Shown here: piece after piece, positions 8,106 to 15,700 of the stretch
How positions within the stretch are numbered: the first letter of the stretch is position 1
How the letters are laid out: each line of letters starts with the position of its first letter
Position numbers and translations under genes: made by a program
Source of the DNA: JAEZKC01 sp046538945
GTDB lineage: Bacteria > Fibrobacterota > Chitinivibrionia > Chitinivibrionales > Chitinispirillaceae
Assembly: GCA_046538945.1 (NCBI GenBank)
Contig: JBKHHW010000032.1
Location: forward strand, 1 to 25,166
Reading direction: 5' to 3'
Length of the DNA stretch: 25,166 bases
The notes under the pieces: model-generated
What the model was told of the DNA's origin: nothing
Seen by the model: only the letters and a program-made list of their open reading frames with translations
Databases searched by the model: none

Positions 8106-9434
8106 ATGAAACTGAGAGTTTTACTTGTGGATGATGAAGAAGTGATACAGATGGGGGTTGCCAAGCATCTTTCCGAGCACGGTTATGATGTCTTTTCAGC
8201 TTTCACTATAAAAGAAGCCAAACAGTACATCAAGTCTCAGCCGTTTGACGTAATACTGCTGGATGTGCGGCTGACGGACGGAAATTCGCTCGATCTGATC
8301 AGGGACATCAGGGCAAAGGAGAAGGAAACTGCGGTGATCATGATCTCCGGCGCATCGGATGTGAGCACGGCGGTTAAGGCGATGAAGCTGGGGGCGGAGA
8401 ATTTCATTACAAAGCCGCTCAATATGGATGGACTCAATATCAGCATTCAGAAAAACCTTGAATTGGTAATGTTGAAAAAGAAGGACTCCAGGGTAAAGCG
8501 GCTCAAAATGGCCCCTGTCAAACCCTATTTCGGTAACTCCTCCCAGATTAAAACGGTCTGCAGCTATACCAAAATAGCTGCAGGGAACGATGCGGTCGTT
8601 CTTCTGACCGGGGAGACCGGAACGGGCAAGGGAATCACGGCCAAGTGGATACACGATCACAGCAAGTGCAGGTCGGGCACCTTCGTGGAGCTGAACTGTT
8701 CGGCTCTCAGAGGGGAGCTTCTCAGAAGCGAGCTTTACGGGCATGCAAAGGGGTCATTCACATCCGCGGTAAAGGACCGGGCGGGTCTTATTGAGATCGC
8801 CAACAACGGTACGCTCTTTCTGGATGAAATCGGAGACATGGATTTAGAGGTCCAGGCGGAACTGCTTAAGACCATCGAGGAGAAGAAATTCCGCCGTATA
8901 GGCGAGAATGTGGTCCGTAGCAGCGATTTTCGACTGATCTGCGCCACTAACCGTGATCTGAGAAAAATGGCTGAAGAAGGCACGTTCAGAAGCGATCTGT
9001 ACTACCGTATTTGCGTTTTCCCCATTGAACTTCCCTCTCTCAGGGAACGTACCAAAGACATCCAGGGCTATCTGGAGCACTTTTTGAAGGCTTTCGGGTA
9101 CGACCGGCTGCCTCTGGACAAGGATTTGGTCGAAGCACTCTCCGAGTACAGCTGGCCCGGAAATATCCGTGAGCTCAGAAACATGCTCGAGCGGGCACTC
9201 ATACTTTCCCAGGGTAAGGCTCTGAAGCTGGAACATTTCCCCGGCCTCACACTCAACGAAGTCGAGGAGCGTGAAGGAGAGGTTCCGGTCTGGAATCTCA
9301 ACGAGGTGGGCAAACGTCATATCATGCGTGCACTTGAGCATTTCGACGACAAACTGAAGGCTTCAAAAGCTCTGGGCATCACCGTAAGTGCTCTTAATCA
9401 GATGCTGGAGAAGGATAAACAGGTGGCTGCATAG
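8106..9434 (+). CDS. NtrC-family sigma-54 activator-type response regulator
   Basis: 442 residues in the classic order: receiver (1-120; D9/D10, phospho-acceptor D53, S81, K103), AAA+ domain (about 143-380) with Walker A GETGTGKG (169-176), Walker B LFLDE (237-241) and the WPGNIREL segment (350-357), and a Fis-type helix-turn-helix (about 404-436, with LGITVSALNQ). Such proteins use ATP hydrolysis to open sigma-54 promoters. The sigma-54-contacting loop, normally GAFTGA, reads GSFTSA at 216-221. Phe and Thr are kept, but the second Gly is Ser, so activity on sigma-54 is likely yet not assured. The ATG follows a G-rich AGGTAGGGGA sequence. The gene sits 110 bases after the large kinase, consistent with a kinase-regulator pair. 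No clear -24/-12 promoter was found in the window's gaps, so its targets are probably elsewhere. Confidence 0.93.
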   Translation: MKLRVLLVDDEEVIQMGVAKHLSEHGYDVFSAFTIKEAKQYIKSQPFDVILLDVRLTDGNSLDLIRDIRAKEKETAVIMISGASDVSTAVKAMKLGAENFITKPLNMDGLNISIQKNLELVMLKKKDSRVKRLKMAPVKPYFGNSSQIKTVCSYTKIAAGNDAVVLLTGETGTGKGITAKWIHDHSKCRSGTFVELNCSALRGELLRSELYGHAKGSFTSAVKDRAGLIEIANNGTLFLDEIGDMDLEVQAELLKTIEEKKFRRIGENVVRSSDFRLICATNRDLRKMAEEGTFRSDLYYRICVFPIELPSLRERTKDIQGYLEHFLKAFGYDRLPLDKDLVEALSEYSWPGNIRELRNMLERALILSQGKALKLEHFPGLTLNEVEEREGEVPVWNLNEVGKRHIMRALEHFDDKLKASKALGITVSALNQMLEKDKQVAA

Positions 9435-9462
9435 AACCCGCTCTGACAGAATATCTTGTGAA

Positions 9463-9486
9463 GGGACCTGTAGGGATGCAGGTCCC
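9463..9486 (+). terminator. Hairpin after the NtrC-type regulator
   Basis: GGGACCTG (9463-9470) pairs perfectly with CAGGTCCC (9479-9486) around an 8-base loop, and an outer A-T pair can extend it. No T-run follows directly, so it may be a weak or factor-dependent terminator, or an mRNA-stabilising structure. Confidence 0.45.
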
Positions 9487-9602
9487 TGAATTCTCCACTC
9501 CGTCATCATTGAATTCCCCGAAATTTTCTTTTTTCCAGATAAAGTAGTATATTGCTTCTCTTCCAGGCATCAGTTTTAGTCACATTAACGAGCTGAGGAG
9601 AG

Positions 9603-9977
9603 ATGTCCAAAATCCTTATTATCGATGATGAAGAAGCTGCGGTATTCGGCTATTCCCGTTTCTTTTCCAAAAGGGGCTATTCGGTGCAGAGTGCAGGTAC
9701 AATCGAAGAGGGACGCAGCAAAATGAGCTGCAGCTGCTTTGATGCGGTGGTGCTTGATCTGAAGCTTCCCGACGGCAATGCCCTTGAATTCATCCCCGAA
9801 ATCAGAGCCGTTAACGAAAATGCAACTATTGTGGTGGTATCCGGAATGGCGGACAGGGAAACGCAAAAGGCTGCTTTGAACCGTGGTGCACACAAGTTTC
9901 TGGTCAAGCCGCTACAAATGGAAACCCTCTGTTCTCTTTTGAAGAGAACTATTGAAAAGTCTTCACAGACGATCTGA
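9603..9977 (+). CDS. Single-domain response regulator (receiver only)
   Basis: 124 residues: receiver with D8/D9, phospho-acceptor D52 (VVLDLKLPDGN), S80 and K102, ending about 15 residues after the last helix begins. There is no output domain. It resembles the receiver of the adjacent NtrC-type regulator more than the other receivers here: both share a DGNxL motif after the phospho-Asp, a following IRA, a VSG/ISG strand and KPL. This suggests a local duplication that kept only the receiver. The ATG follows GAGGAG (9595-9600) at unusually short spacing. It could compete with, or relay phosphate to, the NtrC-type protein. It ends 3 bases from the stop of the opposing receiver gene. Confidence 0.9.
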   Translation: MSKILIIDDEEAAVFGYSRFFSKRGYSVQSAGTIEEGRSKMSCSCFDAVVLDLKLPDGNALEFIPEIRAVNENATIVVVSGMADRETQKAALNRGAHKFLVKPLQMETLCSLLKRTIEKSSQTI

Positions 9978-9980
9978 ATT

Positions 9981-10352
9981 TCACTTTTGTAAGAATTGTT
10001 TGACAGTTCCCACAAGATCGGTAATTTCAAACGGCTTTTCCAGAAAGCCATCTCCACCGGCTTCCTTTGCTTTCTCCCGGTCGGTTTTCTGAGTAGCCGC
10101 GGTGAGAAACACTATGGCAGGCATCCAGTGGTCGGTGGTTTTCTTCTTGAGCTCTCTGCATATCTCCCACCCGTCCAGGTCCGGAAGACGCACATCCAGA
10201 AGAATAAGCCTGGGGTGTTCCGAGTAGGCCAGCTCAAGCCCTTCTTCGCCTGTTCCCGCGGTGATGACACTCACACCTCTGAGTGAAAGATTGATTCTCA
10301 CCAGTTCGGCGAGGGCTTTCTCGTCTTCTATTACCAGTACATCATTTGGCAT
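9981..10352 (-). CDS. Single-domain response regulator (receiver only)
   Basis: 123 residues with E9/D10, phospho-acceptor D53 (LLDVRLPDLDGWE), T84 and K106, and no output domain. The DLDGWEICRELK segment is typical of receivers that follow PAS histidine kinases in phosphorelays. It is the last gene of the four-gene minus-strand unit, 35 bases after the short kinase, with AGGAAGTG just upstream of the ATG. It is the likely receiver for one or both kinases of that unit. The convergent gene at 9603-9977 ends 3 bases away, leaving no room for a terminator between them. Confidence 0.9.
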   Translation of the reverse strand: MPNDVLVIEDEKALAELVRINLSLRGVSVITAGTGEEGLELAYSEHPRLILLDVRLPDLDGWEICRELKKKTTDHWMPAIVFLTAATQKTDREKAKEAGGDGFLEKPFEITDLVGTVKQFLQK

Positions 10353-10387
10353 ATTTCACTTCCTGTCTGGTGTATGTGTATTGATGT

Positions 10388-11590
10388 TTATTCTTTTATG
10401 GTGAATAAGAATGTCGAACCCTGACCCGGTGTGGACTCAACCCAAATGCGCCCTCCATGGGCCTGCACCATTTCTTTTGCAATGGCGAGGCCCAGTCCGC
10501 TTCCACTGCCCGGTTTTTCATCTTCTACTATCCGGAAAAATTTTTCGAAAATCAAATTCTGATACTTCGGGGCGATTCCAGGACCGTTATCACTGATTCT
10601 CACTGTTCTCATGTGCGGTTCACCGCTTATACTCACCTCGATTCTGTTTCCGAACCGAATGGCATTCTCCATCAGGTTGATGATCACTCGACGGATTTTG
10701 TCTTTGTCACAGAATATCGGTATTCTGCCCCAGTCGTCACTATGGGTTGAAATTGATTTTTCCGGACCATACTCCAGGTTTTTGTGAATATCCTCCACCA
10801 GCCCTTCTAAGTTGACTGGTGCTAATACCAGTTCCCTTTCGCCTGATTCTGTTTTTGAAATATCCAGTAGGTCACTGACCAGGTCTTTCAATCTGATGGT
10901 TTCCTTTTCAATTATCTGAAGGTAATGCCTTGCGTCCTCTCTGTTGATATCCAGATCGGCGGCCAGCAGAGTCTGCGTATATCCCAACACCGCGGTTAAG
11001 GGTGTACGCAGTTCGTGGGAAGCCATGGAAACGAACTCCGATTTCATCTGATCAACACCTTTCAGCTGACTGTAAGCTTCTTCCAGTGTTTCCTTTGACT
11101 GGACCAGTTTTTTAGAATACCGCCTGAGAGCATTTTCAGCTTTGCGCCGGTCGAGAATGTTTCTGGCCACAGCGGCTGTTTGAGGCAGTTTCGTCGAATG
11201 CATGGCAACCTCGAATGGTACTCGTTTCCCATTTCTGCATTTCAGATACGTCTCAAACACCACATTCCCACTGCTGTCTTCAAGAATACCCTTTATCTCT
11301 TTGTGTGTTTTCTTGTCAGTAATATCATAAATGGTCATGGAAAGTAGTTCATCATTTGAGTACCCTAAATACCTGCTTGCGGCTCTGTTCGCACTGGATA
11401 TCCTGCCCGAGGGTTTGTTCATGACAAAAATCGCATCATAGGTATTGTCTAAAAGATATTGGAAACGCTCCAGCTCCTCATATCGTTTCTGAAGTTCGGG
11501 GTAATAACTTTTGCGGAAAGATTGTTCCCCCAAACCGATTATTTTACCGCGGACATCCTCGTTAGACTTGAAATCCGAGTGCTCTTTCAT
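10388..11590 (-). CDS. Short soluble PAS histidine kinase
   Basis: 400 residues: an N-terminal linker, one PAS domain (about 38-155), a short coiled coil (about 155-180), HisKA with phospho-acceptor H192 (SMASHELRTPLT), and HATPase with N box NLMENAIRFGN, G1 DNGPGIAP and G2 GSGSGLGLAI. No membrane segment is visible, so it should be cytoplasmic. From just before the phospho-His to the C-terminus it aligns without gaps to the kinase at 12767-16891, about two-thirds identical by eye. The start at 11590 has AGGGAA a few bases upstream and overlaps the end of the alcohol dehydrogenase gene by 29 bases, implying translational coupling. An ATG at 11647 would add 19 residues and a longer overlap, and is less likely. 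Confidence 0.92.
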   Translation of the reverse strand: MKEHSDFKSNEDVRGKIIGLGEQSFRKSYYPELQKRYEELERFQYLLDNTYDAIFVMNKPSGRISSANRAASRYLGYSNDELLSMTIYDITDKKTHKEIKGILEDSSGNVVFETYLKCRNGKRVPFEVAMHSTKLPQTAAVARNILDRRKAENALRRYSKKLVQSKETLEEAYSQLKGVDQMKSEFVSMASHELRTPLTAVLGYTQTLLAADLDINREDARHYLQIIEKETIRLKDLVSDLLDISKTESGERELVLAPVNLEGLVEDIHKNLEYGPEKSISTHSDDWGRIPIFCDKDKIRRVIINLMENAIRFGNRIEVSISGEPHMRTVRISDNGPGIAPKYQNLIFEKFFRIVEDEKPGSGSGLGLAIAKEMVQAHGGRIWVESTPGQGSTFLFTIKE

Positions 11591-12737
11591 AGATTCCCTG
11601 TATTTCTTCGACAGATGCCGGGCGCGGATTGGTGGCAATGCATGCATCCCGGGAAGCGTTGAGTGCCATTTGCGGAATGTTCTCCCGGGTTACTCCAAGG
11701 TCACCATAGCATCTGTCGAAACAGATGGAATCCCGGAATTTTTTCAGTTTATCTGTAAGCATATTCTTATGATCCTCAGGAGGACGTTTGGGAAAATCCA
11801 TTCCCATTGCTTTTCCAATGTCTATGTAACGCTCTCTGGCTGAATCGAAATTGAAATCGATTATAAAAGGGGTTAACATTGCATTGCATTCTCCGTGCAC
11901 TGCATTGGTGACACCTCCTATGGCATGAGCCATAGCATGGATAAGCCCCAGACTGGCATTGGAGAAAGCGAAGCCGGCATGAGTGCTGCCCAGCATCATT
12001 TCACGTCTGTAGGTTGTGTCGGATGGTTTTTTCATGACCAGAGGAAAAAATTCATTCAGTATTCTGACTGCTTTGAGAGCATGAAGATCGGTGAAAGGTG
12101 AATTCGCATTTGACACGTATGATTCAATCGCATGCGCCAGTGCATCAAAACCGGTCGATATTGTAAGGTTACGGTCCATTGTGAGCGTGGTCTGTGGATC
12201 GACAAGAGATACATCCGGCACAAGGGCTTTGCTGATAATCGATACCTTCACCCTTCTTGTGGAATCGGTAATAATTGTAAACTGAGAAACGTCGGCGGCC
12301 GAACCGGCAGTGGTGGGAACACACACAAGTGGAGGCCCCGGCAAACTGATCTGGTCCACACCCTCGAATTCGAGTATATGCTTTCGGTTTGTGCTGACTA
12401 TTCCGATTCCCTTGGCACAATCCACTACACTTCCGCCTCCAACCGCCACAATGAGATCGCACTTTTCCTGCATACAGAATTCAGCACCGTTCATCACTTC
12501 ATGATCTTTTGGATTGATGGTGAGATCGGAAAATACGGCATAGGGGATTTTCAGTTCTTCCAGTGTGTCGGTCACTTTAACGGTCCACCCCGCCTCGATA
12601 ATTCCTGGATCGGTGACTACCAGAGCTTTTGTCCCCCCGAAGTTCTTCACGTATCTGCCCGCAAGATCGAGAGCTCCGGTTCCGAAAACTATCTCCGGAA
12701 CAACAAATTTTCTGAGCTGATTACGTTTGTCTTCCAT
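11562..12737 (-). CDS. Iron-type (group III) alcohol dehydrogenase
   Basis: 391 residues, a normal length for the family. It oxidises alcohols or reduces aldehydes with NAD(P) in the cytoplasm. The dinucleotide site GGGSVVDCAK (100-109) is present, as are all four metal ligands by family spacing: D198 and H202 (FDALAHAIE), H267 (LGLIHAMAH) and H281 (AVHGE). The AHAIGG and NAVHGE blocks are the classic family signature. It lies 29 bases after the large GAF/PAS kinase and overlaps the start of the short kinase by 29 bases, so all should be co-transcribed. The ATG at 12737 begins MEDKRNQLRKF. Its ribosome binding site is weak, so it may depend on coupling to the upstream gene. The physiological substrate cannot be read from sequence. 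Confidence 0.93.
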   Translation of the reverse strand: MEDKRNQLRKFVVPEIVFGTGALDLAGRYVKNFGGTKALVVTDPGIIEAGWTVKVTDTLEELKIPYAVFSDLTINPKDHEVMNGAEFCMQEKCDLIVAVGGGSVVDCAKGIGIVSTNRKHILEFEGVDQISLPGPPLVCVPTTAGSAADVSQFTIITDSTRRVKVSIISKALVPDVSLVDPQTTLTMDRNLTISTGFDALAHAIESYVSNANSPFTDLHALKAVRILNEFFPLVMKKPSDTTYRREMMLGSTHAGFAFSNASLGLIHAMAHAIGGVTNAVHGECNAMLTPFIIDFNFDSARERYIDIGKAMGMDFPKRPPEDHKNMLTDKLKKFRDSICFDRCYGDLGVTRENIPQMALNASRDACIATNPRPASVEEIQGIYERALGFQV

Positions 12738-12766
12738 TGAGCTGTTGACTCTTTTCAGATGGATTG

Positions 12767-15700
12767 TTACTCTCTTATGGTGAAAAAGAACGCCGTACCC
12801 CGACCCGGAGTGGACTCCACCCATATACGCCCGCCGTGAGACTGCACTACTTCCTTTGCAATCGCCAGACCCAGACCGCTTCCGGTGCCGGGACTCTTTT
12901 CCTCCTGAACCCTATAGAACTTTTCAAAGATTTCCCCCTGGTGTTTCGGGGCAATTCCCGGTCCGTTGTCGCTGATTTTAACCATGCGTTCGTGCGGCTC
13001 TCCGCTTATCCGCACCTCAACTCTGTTACCGAACCTCAGGGCATTCTCCATGATGTTTAGAACGACCCTGCGAATCTTTTCCCTGTCTCCTTTAACAGGC
13101 TTTCTTCCCCATTCATCACTGATAACGGAAATTTTTTTGTCGGGACTTACCTTCAGATATTCCAAAGTATTCTTCACCAGTTCTTCGAGATCGACCTGCT
13201 CCTTTTTGAATTCCGCTCTCCCCGATTCGATTTTCGACAGATCGAGAAGATCGCTCACAAGATCTCTCAATCTGACAGCTTCTCTTTCGATAATCTGCAA
13301 ATATTGCCGGCTTTCTTCTCTGTTGAGTGTTATATCGGGAGCCAATAAAGTCTGAGCGAATCCCAGAACGGAAGTGATGGGGGTGCGCAGTTCGTGGGAA
13401 GCCATGGAGACGAACTCGGTCTTGACCTTGTCTATGTCCAAAAGCCGCTTGTTTGCATTCTGAAGATTGCTGTTCGTGTTGGTCAGTTCCTCATTGGCTT
13501 TTTCAAGCCTGTGCTGGTACCTGGTGAGGTCAGATTGTGCCTGTTTCAGCTCGGTTACCTCCGTTGCGGTGCCGATTATCTGAGTGACACGGCCCTGTTC
13601 ATCTCTTTTAAAAGGGGTATCGTGGCTTATAAACCAGCGCCAGTTTCCTGAGGTGTCTTTCATGCGGTATTCAATGCTGAGAATCTGATTATCCGATGCG
13701 GAAGCCATGTTTTGCAGATGTGCAATGAATTTGGGAAAGTCATCAGGATGCATCATTGTATCAATAACTTCTCTCCCCATAGAAAGGATCTGTTTATCGC
13801 TGTATCCGATTGCTCTGGCCACATGTTTGTTCTGGAAAATTGGGGCCTGTTTTTCGAGATCGAACACATACAAAACATTTGGATTGGTGTCGAATATCTT
13901 CTGCACAAACTGCTTCTGCTTCGTGATCTCTTCTAGGTGTTTTTCCTCTGCCATTTGGCTTTTTCTCACATCTGTGATATCGCGCTGAGTGCCCCAGATA
14001 CGCACCAGCTGCCCGTTCTCAACGATTCCGAAGACATTGTTGAGAAAAAAGTGCTGATTTCCGTCCTTATCCACTTCATCGGAGATGAAATCGGTGACTC
14101 GGTAGTCTTCTTGTGCCAAGGTCTTCAGAAAGAGCCGGTTCTGCTTTTTATCCCTGCCTCCGTGGAACTGGGGCAGTTTTTTTCCGTTCAGTTGCTCTTC
14201 GGATTCAAAGCCGTACATTCTGGCAAAGGCCAGGTTCGCTTCGGCCACCTGAGCCCTTTCATAGAAGAGATCGACCTGCAGCTCGGGAGACAGACTGGCG
14301 GGGATGGGCTCGGCAAGTTCGATTCTGTAAACTCCGTCTGATGTCAGTTTAATGTAGGTTCTGTACCGTTCTTCACTTAACCGGAGCTTCTCCTGAGCGG
14401 TTTTTCTTCCGGTGATGTCAAGCATGGTTCCGCATGCCCTCACAGGCTTACCCTTCTGATCCCTTTCTATCACCCGTCCTCTCGAGAGAGTCCAGATGGT
14501 AGCTCCCGATTTGGTATGAAAACGGTGCTCGACATGAAAGGAGGGTATCTCTCCGGACAAATGCCTGCGGATTTCACCGAAAACCAATGATCTGTCCTCG
14601 GGGTGAAGGAGGCTATTGTAGGTATTCATGTCAGGCGAGAGTTCTTCCGGAGAATAGCCGACTATTTTCGCCCATCTGTGATCATAAATGACCTTGTCAC
14701 TGGTGATATCCCAGTCCCAGGTGCCCATTTCGGTGGCGTCAAGCGCAAGTTCGAGCCGTTCCTTGGTTTCCCTGATCTGCTGATGAAGCCTGTACTGCTC
14801 GGTGTTGTCTGTAAATGCGAGGACCACTCCTCTGATTCTGTTCTGTTCGTCGGTGATCGGAGCGGCAGAGTCGGAAATGTTGTATTGCTCGCCGGTTCTG
14901 GAAACCAGCACGGTATGATTGGCAAGTCCTACAATGAGTCCGGTCGAGAGTACTTTTGTAACCGGATTATCCACCGGCTCTCCTGTGATTGCATTGTAGA
15001 TTCTGAACACATCCCTCAGCAATTTCCCTTTAGCTTCTTCCGTGGGCCATCCGGTGAGCTTTTCCGCTAAATTGTTCATTCTGATGATCCGGCCCTGTGT
15101 GTCGGTGGAAATCACCCCGTCGCCGATGGAGGCCAGAGTTATACGCAGACTCTCTTCACTCTCCTTAAGCGCATCTTCCCACTTTTTTCGTTGAGTTATG
15201 TCTGATGCTGACCCCAGAACTTCCCTTACAGATCCGTCTGCTTCATGTGAGAAAACCACATGCGTATTCCTGAACCAGTGCCAATTGCCCTCCACATCTT
15301 TCATGCGGTATTCGATTTCGGCATATTCGTTTTCTTCAAGAAATTGAAGCTTTTCAGTATACTGTCTGACAGTAGATAAATCGTGGGGGTGTACAACCGA
15401 ATCAAGGAATCGGGAACCGGACCTTTGAAGTTCTTGCGAAGAGTATCCCATGTAGGATTCTAAAGATTTGTTTTGAAACACCGGACGACTTTCTTTCAGG
15501 TCGTATATGAAGAGTAGATTGGGCACTATGTCCAGAATCTTCTGTATACGATCCTTCTGCTCCTGTATCTGCCGCTCTTTTTCTTTGCGCTCGGTTACGT
15601 CCAGAAGCAGCCCGGTCATCCTGAGCGATCTATCGTTGGTACCTTTGGCCAGTTTGCCGCGGGTTTCTATCCATCTGATGTTTCCCGATTCGTCCCGTAC

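Noticed and set aside
11591..11647. Longer start of the short kinase
   Set aside because: It would lengthen the overlap with the alcohol dehydrogenase to 86 bases, and the added residues have no kinase-like content; the ATG at 11590 has a good ribosome binding site.
12738..12824. Longer start of the alcohol dehydrogenase
   Set aside because: The added 29 residues run antiphase through the end of the large kinase gene and are not part of the family's normal N-terminus.
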